Assembly: GCF_000964425.1 (NCBI RefSeq)
Contig: NZ_BANF01000015.1
Coordinates: 1-39,308, forward strand
Length of the DNA: 39,308 nt
DNA from: Komagataeibacter intermedius TF2
GTDB lineage: Bacteria > Pseudomonadota > Alphaproteobacteria > Acetobacterales > Acetobacteraceae
Direction of reading: 5' to 3'
Positions 16,526-23,510 of this stretch are shown piece by piece. A model generated the notes under the pieces. It was not told the DNA's origin, made no database searches, and was given only the letters and a program-made list of their open reading frames with translations. Within the stretch, counting starts at the first letter, position 1; each line of letters starts with the position of its first letter. The translations under genes and the position numbers were made by a program.

Positions 16526-16752
16526 CAGCTCCTGGCCAGTTCCTGCAGAACATCAGCCTGCTCACGCAGTGTCTCGCGCGCCATCTGCATCTGACGTTCA
16601 AGCCTGAGATTGCGCTTCACCAGCTTGATGCCGTCGGCCAGTTCGACCAGCGTAAGTTCCTGCCCGACTTCCAGACCAAGGCGGATACGTGTTTCCGCCG
16701 GAAGGGTAACACCGACAGAATTGCCCTGTTTGCGAACGACGACCGTTTCCAT
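16525..16752 (-). CDS. AbrB/MazE-type antitoxin for Doc
   Basis: The 75-residue protein begins METVVVRKQGNSVGVTLPAE, the swapped-hairpin SpoVT-AbrB DNA-binding strand pattern. It continues with LGLEVGQELTLVELADGIKLVKR and ends in a charged helix (RQMQMARETLREQADVLQEL) that would clamp the toxin. A GGAG lies eight bases before the ATG. A perfect palindrome sits 12 bases upstream and is the obvious autoregulatory operator. The classical Doc partner is Phd; pairing with an AbrB-type antitoxin is less usual, though such mixed pairs are known. Confidence 0.88.
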   Translation of the reverse strand: METVVVRKQGNSVGVTLPAETRIRLGLEVGQELTLVELADGIKLVKRNLRLERQMQMARETLREQADVLQELARS

Positions 16753-16763
16753 GGACCCAGCTC

Positions 16764-16784
16764 CGTATTACGTGTCGTAATACG
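16764..16784. promoter_or_regulatory. Palindromic operator of the antitoxin-toxin-restriction operon
   Basis: CGTATTACG and CGTAATACG are perfect 9-bp arms around TGT, 12 bases upstream of the antitoxin ATG. AbrB/MazE-type antitoxins repress through such sites. Because every gene downstream overlaps or abuts, this one site may control the whole six-gene unit. The -10/-35 boxes are not clearly separable from it. Confidence 0.7.
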
Positions 16785-17204
16785 TAACAGGGCCGCATCA
16801 GGGGTGACAAGCGCAAATACCCCTTTAGCAGTGCTGATCAGACAGAATTGCGGATCAGCCGGGTTTGACATGGCAGGGGTCACGATCGCCACGCGGCGGG
16901 CAGGGGGCTGACAGGCGCCGGGTCCAGCCAGTCCGCCCGCATGCTGTGTTATCCGGGCAACAGATTGGCCCGTTTTGCGTCCGACACCACGCATGAGTGT
17001 GGTTACGGGAAGAATGGAAGGAATATGGTCCGTCTTATAAACTGCATATAAAATGAATATTTACGAATGGTTACCAACATATCCGTTTCGTATAGCTCCA
17101 TTCAACATCAATATACGAGATTTTTTTACTTGTAATTTCTTTCATATTTCCTGAAAATCGTGTGTGGGTATGGAAAGTTAATGATCTGGTAACGGAGCCC
17201 GAAA
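16785..17204. other. Island right edge and AT-rich patch, no gene
   Basis: This gap contains the right 14-bp repeat at 16866-16879. From about 17030 to 17190 the DNA becomes strikingly AT-rich and low in G against its GC-rich surroundings. No frame looks coding. The AT-rich stretch could hold promoters for the small gene at 17205 or be a melting region; neither is shown. Confidence 0.4.
16866..16879. repeat. Right 14-bp direct repeat of the island
   Basis: TGACATGGCAGGGG, identical to 8441-8454, in the same orientation, 87 bases upstream of the operon's palindromic operator. Confidence 0.6.
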
Positions 17205-17450
17205 ATGGTCCTGCAGCAAGTATTCCCGAACGGACATACGCCTTTCCATTTGAACAGGGGCGAATGCCTTGATCCGTCCGCCATCCGGCTGGCGATCGAT
17301 GTGTGTACCAAGAACAACAAATTTGCAGTTGATGTGATTTACGCCCTGCTGGCGGAAGTCGATGCGCTGAATGACCGGATCCTCTCGCTGGCGCAGGATG
17401 ACCGGCAATACCATTTGCCCTGCCCGGTCCCGGAAGGAAGCGCAGGGTAG
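17205..17450 (+). CDS. Small hypothetical protein (81 aa)
   Basis: Codon third positions are G/C-rich and a GGAG lies about seven bases before the ATG, so it is probably real. The product is MVLQQVFPNGHTPFHLNRGE followed by a helical, heptad-like half (DVIYALLAEVDALNDRILSLAQDD) that may form a short coiled coil. No family is recognised. It is rightward like the phage early genes and lies just outside the island repeat, so it may be a phage early protein separated from prim-pol by the insertion. Confidence 0.6.
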   Translation: MVLQQVFPNGHTPFHLNRGECLDPSAIRLAIDVCTKNNKFAVDVIYALLAEVDALNDRILSLAQDDRQYHLPCPVPEGSAG

Positions 17451-18261
17451 CGCGCTCCGTCAGTCACCCGTCCTGCATCTGCGCGGATGACTGACCGGGC
17501 CTGTGCACCGGATGCCTGCACGGGTTGCATACGGCCATGCTGCGTGCGGGGTGGATCATCGCACGGTACCGCCTGTCCCGCCTTCTGCGCGGCAGGCGGT
17601 GCGGCGCGTGGTGTGCCGGACATACGCCCCGTTACGCTCCACGGCCCGGCCCATCATGGGGGAATGGCCGCCACCCGGTCCCGTGTGGTGTCCGGCATGC
17701 AGCCACCCCGTATCCGGTGGCCGGTTCCGTCCGATGTTGCTGGACAATGTCGGGGGGAGGCCCGGCACATGATCAACCACCCATATGGTGTGGCCGATTT
17801 TTTTTCGTCGCAGCAGAACAGCGCGAAGGCATGATCCGTCCAGGCCGCATGCTGCGTTGCACCTGTCGCTGTCCGGTCCCCCTCCGGGAATGGCTGCCGT
17901 AGTGCGGGGCCAGCATGTGACCCTCCGCACGCCGTGGCCGGTTCCGTCCCGATGCGGCAGGACATCGGGGAGACGTCGCCTCCCGTTCCGCCCCCTGTCA
18001 CCGGTCCATCTCGGGTCGGGTAATGGCCCGTGGCGCTCCGGCATGTGAGCGGCCGCCGTGCGTGGTCTGCGTACGGGTACCTGCCTGCCGCCTCCGGCCG
18101 TGTCCCCCTGCGGGCAGCATGATTGCACACGCCACCTGCATCCCTGCGCATTATCCTGCCCGCCACCCACGCGGGCAGCGGCGGGCGTTCGGGGCGGGTA
18201 CTGCATGGTGCGGGCCGCCGGTCCAGCCGCCGCCCGCCCCAGACCAGAAGGCCCGCTGCGC
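17451..18261. other. Long intergenic stretch upstream of the VirE helicase
   Basis: Eight hundred bases of GC-rich DNA without a convincing gene. Long frames exist on both strands, but their translations are rich in Arg, Pro and Cys and read as shadows. It holds a degenerate direct repeat (listed separately), and TTTTTTTT at about 17799-17806. An in-frame extension of the helicase to 18058 is possible but less likely than the start at 18262. Confidence 0.4.
17661..17973. repeat. Two degenerate direct repeats about 217-220 bases apart
   Basis: Copy A (17661-17758) and copy B (17887-17973) share GGAATGGC-GCC at the left and TGGCCGGTTCCGTC(C)CGATG at the right (17718 and 17935), then GGACA and a G-run. 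Copy B can fold on TCCCGATG/CATCGGGGA. They lie in non-coding DNA before the replicative helicase. Confidence 0.5.
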
Positions 18262-19503
18262 ATGCAAGATCACCCTGACGCCCCCATCGCCACCGCATGG
18301 ATGGACCTGCTGGTCCGTGGGGCTGGGGGACGGGTGGTGCCGTCGCTCAGCAACTGCCTTGTGCTGCTGGGGCATGACGCGCGGCTGCGCGGGATGGTGG
18401 CGTGGGACGAATTCAGCTGCCGCCATATCATCACCCGCGCCCCGCCGCCGCCCTATGACAGCGCGCCGGACCTGCCCGGACCCTATCCCCGTGGCATGGA
18501 GGACGTGGATGTGGGACTGGTGCAGGCCTACCTGCAGCGGGCCTATGACCTGCCGGTTGGCCGCATGGTGGCCGATCAGGCCTGCCGCGCCGTCGCGGGG
18601 ATGTGCCGCACGCACCCCGTGCGCGAATGGCTGGACGGGTTGCGGTGGGACGGCGTGCCCCGGCTGGACACATGGCTGCATTTCGCGCTGGGCTGCACGC
18701 CCGACGCCTACCATGCCGCCGTGGGCACGCGCTTTTTGTGCGCCGCCGTGCGCCGGGTGCGCCAGCCGGGATGCAAGTTCGATTACGTGCCCGTGCTGGA
18801 GGGGCGTCAGGGCATGGGCAAGAGCCGCCTGCTGTCCACCCTGTTCGGGGCGGCGTGGTTCAAGGACGACCTTCCGCGCGACCTGGGGGAGAAGGATGCG
18901 GCGCAGGGGCTGCTGGGTGTATGGGGCGTGGAAATGGCGGAGCTGCAGGCGCTGGGCCGCAGCACCCAGCGCGACGCCAAGGCGTTTTTCAGCCGCCAGC
19001 ATGACCGGTACCGCCCCACCTATGGCGCGTTCGAGGTCAGCCGCCCGCGACAGTGCGTTTTCGCCGGAACCACCAACGAAGCCGAGTACCTGACCGACCC
19101 CACCGGCAACCGCCGGTACTGGCCCGTTGCGTGCCGGCATGCCGATGTGGCGTGGGTGGCCACGTGGCGCGCGCAGCTATGGGCGGAAGCTGACCATATG
19201 GAGGCCACATCCCCCGTCCCCCTGTGGCTGGATGATGATGCCCTCAGCGCCGCGGCCCGCCGCGCGCAGGACGACCGCATGCATGACGACCCGTGGCGCA
19301 CGCCCGTAACCATGTGGCTGCGCATGCGGGCGGCGCCACATGTGCGCATGGCCGATGTGCTGCACCTTGCCCTTGGCCTGCCGCGCGACCGGCAGGACCG
19401 CGCGGCGCAGAACCGCGTGGCCACCCTGCTGCGCAGTCTTGGCTGGACCCGGCGCAGGCAGCGCCTTGGCGGGGATCCGCAATGGGTATGGATCGCGCCG
19501 TAG
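18262..19503 (+). CDS. VirE-family phage replicative helicase/ATPase
   Basis: The 413-residue product starts at ATG 18262, preceded by AGAAGG nine bases upstream; the frame extends 68 atypical residues further. The N-terminal part includes WLDGLRWDGVPRLDTWLHFALG, a signature just before the ATPase in this family. Walker A is EGRQGMGKS at 180-188 and a Walker-B-like strand is VWGVEMAEL at 220-228. FAGTTNEAEYLTDPTGNRRYWPV at 268-289 is the conserved sensor region. Such proteins pair with prim-pol or primase proteins in phages and plasmids to unwind DNA. Its partner is probably the prim-pol gene at 7604. The C-terminal 80 residues look like a winged-helix DNA-binding end. Confidence 0.9.
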   Translation: MQDHPDAPIATAWMDLLVRGAGGRVVPSLSNCLVLLGHDARLRGMVAWDEFSCRHIITRAPPPPYDSAPDLPGPYPRGMEDVDVGLVQAYLQRAYDLPVGRMVADQACRAVAGMCRTHPVREWLDGLRWDGVPRLDTWLHFALGCTPDAYHAAVGTRFLCAAVRRVRQPGCKFDYVPVLEGRQGMGKSRLLSTLFGAAWFKDDLPRDLGEKDAAQGLLGVWGVEMAELQALGRSTQRDAKAFFSRQHDRYRPTYGAFEVSRPRQCVFAGTTNEAEYLTDPTGNRRYWPVACRHADVAWVATWRAQLWAEADHMEATSPVPLWLDDDALSAAARRAQDDRMHDDPWRTPVTMWLRMRAAPHVRMADVLHLALGLPRDRQDRAAQNRVATLLRSLGWTRRRQRLGGDPQWVWIAP

Positions 19504-19647
19504 TCCGCATGGGGGCAGGGGAGACGCCGCATGTCCGGGGTGGGGCATGAACGGTCGTCCATGCACGGCGTGGCGGCCATTCGCCATCGCGGCAGGCGTC
19601 CGTTCGATGGCCCCCTGTCAAAGCACGCCACCGCATCGCCATGCGAA

Positions 19648-19689
19648 GCGACAGGACAGGCCATTTACAGCCACGGCCTGTCCTGTCGC
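19648..19689. repeat. Perfect 15-bp stem-loop
   Basis: GCGACAGGACAGGCC and its exact complement enclose a 12-base loop, 145 bases after the helicase stop. No T-run follows, so it is not a standard terminator. It may be a protein-binding site or an RNA-stabilising hairpin. Confidence 0.7.
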
Positions 19690-19817
19690 CACGGTCATCA
19701 ATTCACGATAAGGCCCCGGAAGGCCCCGGCAGATGCTGCCTGTGCTGAAAAAGGCGACGTCCGGAACGCTGTATGTCTGATCACCCCGACAGGCGGCCCA
19801 TGCGCATGACGGCGTGT

Positions 19818-19917
19818 GTGTTCCCATCGTACCCCATAAACCCCCAAACCCTTACGGCCCCCTATATACTCCCCCTTCCTGTACTATTTCATATGTCATG
19901 GGGTACGGTGGGAACAC
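19818..19917. repeat. 20-bp inverted repeat flanking a G-quadruplex-capable strand
   Basis: The arms 19818-19837 and 19898-19917 match at 19 of 20 positions. On the plus strand, the region from the left arm onward has C-tracts at 19832-19835, 19841-19845, 19849-19851, 19858-19862 and 19871-19875. The minus strand therefore carries five G-tracts with loops of 3 to 8 bases. Only four G occur in the 60 plus-strand bases between the arms. Confidence 0.65.
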
Positions 19918-20029
19918 GGGCACGCCAGCACGCGGCAACAGGGCTGCCGTGGCCCGCAGGCCATCCCCGGCGTGCCCCATGCCCGGTGGCGCAGGGGCAC
20001 GCGCGGGCGTGCTGCCTGCATGTGTGCCG

Positions 20030-20054
20030 GTTAGTATGAAAATGTCATACTAAC
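20030..20054. promoter_or_regulatory. Perfect palindrome before the DUF6456-like gene
   Basis: GTTAGTATGA and TCATACTAAC are exact 10-bp arms around a five-base centre, ending 15 bases before ATG 20070. Its place, adjacent to AGGA and the start, suits an operator or a translation-control hairpin. Confidence 0.6.
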
Positions 20055-20069
20055 TGCACAGGAAACGCC

Positions 20070-20645
20070 ATGTCCGTACCGCAGCCCCGTACCCCGGACG
20101 CCCCCCGCACCACCCCCGATGGGGAACATCGCCGCGTGGCCGCCCTGCTGCGTGCCGACCGCCGGGCGCGCCTTGCCGCGCGTGACATCGCCATGGGGCT
20201 GAAACCCGACATGGGGGCCGACGGTCCCGCCGCCCGCGCGCGCACTGTGGAAACCACCTGCATGGAACTGGCCCCGCGCACCCGGCCGCAGGCCGTGCGC
20301 CTGACGCGCGACACCTGCATGCTGGACCGGCTGTTTTACCGCGCCAATGCCGCCCTGACGGCGGACCAGCACGCGGCGGGCCTGCGGTTCCGGGCCATAT
20401 GGCGGCGCGCCACGCGGGGCGGGCGGCTGGTGCAGCGCTATACCCCGCATACCGGCACGGGCGGCGGCACGATGGAGGACACGGAAACCAGCGTCCACGC
20501 CCGCCGCGCCATGGACCGCGCCCTGTCGCTGCTGACCCCCGCGCGTGCGCGGGTGGTGTGCGACGTATGCGGCATGGACGAAGCCCCCGGCACGCGCATC
20601 CGCACGCTGCACATGGCGCTGGACACCCTGCATGACCAGTGGTGA
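20070..20645 (+). CDS. Phage protein, DUF6456-like
   Basis: The 191-residue product has an AGGA site in CAGGAAACGCC before its ATG. The C-terminal half fits the DUF6456 pattern: LDRLFYRANAALTADQHAAGLRFRAIWRRA, then a variable loop, then ARRAMDRALSLLTPARARVVCDVCGMDEAP, resembling helices of a small regulatory fold. The N-terminal 60 residues are polar and Arg-rich. In related phages such a gene often lies shortly before terminase and may be a late regulator, but no activity is proven. Here, 4 kb of cargo separates it from terminase. Family confidence is moderate. Confidence 0.6.
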   Translation: MSVPQPRTPDAPRTTPDGEHRRVAALLRADRRARLAARDIAMGLKPDMGADGPAARARTVETTCMELAPRTRPQAVRLTRDTCMLDRLFYRANAALTADQHAAGLRFRAIWRRATRGGRLVQRYTPHTGTGGGTMEDTETSVHARRAMDRALSLLTPARARVVCDVCGMDEAPGTRIRTLHMALDTLHDQW

Positions 20646-20801
20646 GGGGACGGACCTGACATGACCCGGACAGGCGTTTCCGATTGGGCTTCCTTCCCCA
20701 CGCCCCGCAGGCCGCCGCCCGTGACTGGCAGAACGCGGCACCTGTCCGGGGCCGTCTGCCAGGGGTCGTGATACATGCCGGTGATGTGGTAAGGGAAGGG
20801 G

Positions 20802-21917
20802 ATGAACAGAACCGGTCTTCTCCTTGCCCTGCTGTCTGCCGTGCTGTTCGGGGCCAGCACGCCCTTCGCCAAGCTGCTGCTGGGGGATATGTCGGCCCAG
20901 ATGGCGGCGGGGCTGCTGTATCTTGGTTCCGGCCTTGGGCTGGCGGTGGTGCTGGGGGCGCGCGCGGCATTGCGGCTGCCCAGCCATGACGAGGCACCGC
21001 TGACGCGCGCCGACCTGCCGTGCCTGCTGGGGGTGATCGCCACGGGCGGGGTGGCGGGGCCGCTGCTGCTTATGGCCGGCCTTGCGCGCAGTGACGCGGC
21101 CAGCGCGTCGCTGCTGCTGAATATGGAAAGCATCGCCACCCTGATGATCGCATGGGTGGTGTTTCGCGAAAACGTGGATCGCAGGCTGCTTGTGGGCGCC
21201 GCGTGCATCGTGCTGGGGGCGGGCGTGCTGTCATGGCAGGGGCATGCGGCGGTTGCGCCGGGGGCGCTGTACATCATCGCGGCGTGCGTGTGCTGGGGCA
21301 TTGACAACAACCTCAGCGGCAGGCTGTCGGGGGCCGACCCGGTACGCATCGCCATGCTGAAGGGCGTGGTGGCGGGCAGCGTCAACCTGTGCGCGGCCCT
21401 TGTGCTGCAGCGCGCCCACATGCCGGATGCCGCCGTGGTGGCGGCGGCGGGGGGTGTCGGATTCCTTGGCTACGGGGTCAGCCTTGTGGCGTTCATGCTG
21501 GGGCTGCGCCACCTGGGCGCGGCGCGCACGGGGGCATATTTCGCGCTGGCCCCCTTTATCGGGGCGGTGGTGTCGGTCATGCTGTTCCATGCGCATGACC
21601 TGGGGCGGCTGGCTGTCGCGGGCATGTTCATGGCCGTCGGGCTGTGGCTGCACCTGAGCGAACGCCATGACCACGAACACGAACACACGGTCATGGCCCA
21701 CACCCACCGCCACGTGCATGACGAACATCACCAGCACGAACACGGCCCCGATGACCCGGCGGGCGAACCCCACACCCACCACCACGTGCACGCCCGGCTG
21801 GTGCACAGCCACCCGCATTATCCCGACCTGCACCACCGCCACGACCATGACGGGGACGGCCATTCCCACGACCCGGACCACACGCACGGGCCGGACGGAC
21901 ACACCCACGCCGCCTGA
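20802..21917 (+). CDS. DMT/EamA-family transporter with histidine-rich C-terminal tail
   Basis: Residues 1-285 contain the ten hydrophobic segments and two EamA repeats of drug/metabolite exporters (start LLLALLSAVLFGASTPFAKLLLG; second repeat after LSWQGHAAVAPGALYIIAACVCWG). Residues 289-371 form a polar tail with 30 histidines in 83 residues, in HxH and HDH patterns typical of metal-binding tails. The ribosome site GGGAAGGGG is directly upstream. A metal-linked export or metal-sensing role is plausible but inferred; many EamA proteins lack such a tail. It is unrelated to phage growth, so it is probably lysogenic cargo. Tail repeats could also make its length variable between strains. Confidence 0.88.
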   Translation: MNRTGLLLALLSAVLFGASTPFAKLLLGDMSAQMAAGLLYLGSGLGLAVVLGARAALRLPSHDEAPLTRADLPCLLGVIATGGVAGPLLLMAGLARSDAASASLLLNMESIATLMIAWVVFRENVDRRLLVGAACIVLGAGVLSWQGHAAVAPGALYIIAACVCWGIDNNLSGRLSGADPVRIAMLKGVVAGSVNLCAALVLQRAHMPDAAVVAAAGGVGFLGYGVSLVAFMLGLRHLGAARTGAYFALAPFIGAVVSVMLFHAHDLGRLAVAGMFMAVGLWLHLSERHDHEHEHTVMAHTHRHVHDEHHQHEHGPDDPAGEPHTHHHVHARLVHSHPHYPDLHHRHDHDGDGHSHDPDHTHGPDGHTHAA

Positions 21918-22327
21918 TCCCGCCCGTCGTGGCGCCCGGTACAGGGGCCCGGTACAGGGGCATGATCCGAACAGTAACAGGCCCGGGATTTTCGTCAGCG
22001 CCTGTTCACCGTCAACCGGCCCCCAGGCCGGACGCGCTTTGCGGCCGGAACCCGCTGACGGAAATCATCCGGACCATCATTGCCGCAGACCGGGTCTTTA
22101 CTGAATCCGGCACGAAACGGCGGCTGTACCCCATGACCGGATCATGCGGATTCGTTCGTGAACGTGTCTTTCAACGACATGTTTGATGCGTGTCGCGAAA
22201 AAGCGGCAGGCGGCAGCACAGGCCACCGGCGCGGGTCCGTTTCAGGCCGGGGGGCGGGGCGGATTGACATGCCAGTCCCCCGCCACCCATCATGACCGGC
22301 AACCGGCACGGGAAGGAGAGGCGGGAT
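21918..22327. other. Intergenic cargo spacer with repeats
   Basis: Four hundred bases without a credible gene. It contains a tandem 13-base duplication (CCCGGTACAGGGG at 21935-21947 and 21948-21960) and a long-range stem whose arms at 21987-22000 and 22053-22066 match 13 of 14 bases and enclose an inner CCGGCC/GGCCGG hairpin. Confidence 0.5.
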
Positions 22328-23407
22328 ATGGATGGGTATGCGGGCTGGGCCGAAACCGACCTGCCGGACTGGCTGGCCACGCCACGACGGGATTTTGACC
22401 GTCTTGCCGCCCACCTGCGGCCCGAGGTGGAACGGCTGCTGGCCGCGCAGGGCGTGTTCGCCCCGTTTGGCGCGGTCATGGCGCCGGGCCGCTATCTGGG
22501 CGTGATCGGGACGGTGGCCGCGCCAGACGGGCTGGCCGACAGCGCCATACAGCTGGACCGCGCGCGGGACGCGGTGCAGGACGCGGCATTGCGGACGGGC
22601 GCGCGGGCGGCGGCTGTGGTCGCCAACTGCACCGTGCTGCTGCCCGGTGGCGACGGGCCGGTGCAGGCCGCCGTCATCATGTGCGCCCACCGCGACGGCA
22701 CGGCAGAAAACATCGTCTATCCCTACCGCGTGGGGGAGGCAGGCGTCACCTTCGCCCCCGCACAGGTGACCGAGGGCACGCAGGACATCTTCCCGCCCAT
22801 CCGCCTGCGGTTCCACATACGCGAAACCTGCCCGCCCCGTCCGGCAGGGTATGCGGTGACAACCTTTGCGTTCCACGGCATTGACCGCGCCGCCGTGTGC
22901 GCCCGCATGGGCCTGACGGATACCGGGATGCCACAGGACGACGCACGTCCCGCGCCCATGTCCATCTCCAGCCTGCCGGGCGGGTGGACAGTGGTGTCGT
23001 GCAACGACCCGGCTGCGGCGCGGGCGCATGAAGCGCGGCTGGCGGCGTATTCCGCCGGGGCCACCATTGTAACCTGCACCGTGGATGAACGCCGGTATGA
23101 AAGTGCCGCAGGCTTCCATCACGATGGCGCACAGGTCTGGTCCGTAAGCCACCATGGACAGGCCGCAGGCCCGCACGACCTGACCGTGACCGGCACGCCG
23201 CCTGCGCAGTTGCACGACGCCATCGCCGCCCTGCAGCGCGAGGAAACCGAAAGTGGCTACCCGCCCGGCATGCTGGATTTCTATTTCGATATTCCGGTGG
23301 AGGTGGTGTTTGCGTTGACGGGATTCCGGTACTGTCAACGTGAATATACGGACGCTGTATTTGATATTGTACAGGAAATACCCGGCAGGCAGGGCGCAGG
23401 ACTATAA
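22328..23407 (+). CDS. Hypothetical two-part protein, possibly paired immunity-type domains
   Basis: I chose ATG 22328, with GGAGAGG seven bases upstream, giving 359 residues. I recognise no named family. The N-terminal half (about 25-165) has a pattern often seen in small stand-alone proteins of unknown role: VERLLAAQGVFAPFGAVM, then a helix, AAAVVANCTVLLPGG, HRDGTAENIVYPYR. The C-terminal half (about 210-345) carries SLPGGWTVVSCND, VEERR-like VDERRYES, GAQVWSVSHHG and a terminal DIPVEVVFALTGFRY, another compact-domain pattern. Both halves resemble immunity-style domains, which I offer only as a guess. It has no signal peptide or membrane segment. It belongs to the cargo between regulator and terminase. 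Confidence 0.65.
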   Translation: MDGYAGWAETDLPDWLATPRRDFDRLAAHLRPEVERLLAAQGVFAPFGAVMAPGRYLGVIGTVAAPDGLADSAIQLDRARDAVQDAALRTGARAAAVVANCTVLLPGGDGPVQAAVIMCAHRDGTAENIVYPYRVGEAGVTFAPAQVTEGTQDIFPPIRLRFHIRETCPPRPAGYAVTTFAFHGIDRAAVCARMGLTDTGMPQDDARPAPMSISSLPGGWTVVSCNDPAAARAHEARLAAYSAGATIVTCTVDERRYESAAGFHHDGAQVWSVSHHGQAAGPHDLTVTGTPPAQLHDAIAALQREETESGYPPGMLDFYFDIPVEVVFALTGFRYCQREYTDAVFDIVQEIPGRQGAGL

Positions 23408-23510
23408 ATACGCCTGCTGGCAGGGAAGCCAGCCAACGATGATATGGGATAGCGGCCGGCCGGTGTCGCCATTTCGGGGAGCCTGCTGCTTTCCCCAGGG
23501 CAGACATGGA

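Larger units (their letters stand above)
8441..16879. mobile_element. Defence island (type I restriction, GIY-YIG, toxin-antitoxin) bounded by 14-bp direct repeats
   Basis: An 8.4-kb block reads leftward against the rightward early phage genes. It is framed by identical TGACATGGCAGGGG copies at 8441-8454 and 16866-16879. All six genes inside form one leftward operon, and no transposase or integrase lies inside. It separates prim-pol from its usual partner, the VirE helicase. I infer insertion just after the prim-pol stop; the insertion mechanism is not visible. Confidence 0.55.
19504..20069. other. Repeat-dense non-coding segment after the helicase
   Basis: It holds no credible gene but at least four structured elements: a 15-bp stem-loop (19648-19689), a tandem AAGGCCCCGG pair (19710-19729), a 20-bp inverted repeat around a C-tract strand (19818-19917) and a 10-bp perfect palindrome (20030-20054). 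A stretch at 19743-19775 resembles the repeat in the gap at 6.3 kb. Position and density suit an origin or a control region. Confidence 0.5.

Noticed and set aside
17525-17902. Plus frame with MLRAGWIIARYRLSRLLRGRR start
   Set aside because: The first 20 residues look like a membrane peptide, but the rest is Cys/Pro/Arg-rich and spans the direct repeat.
17661-17973. CRISPR array
   Set aside because: Only two diverged copies, no regular spacer, no cas genes anywhere in the window.
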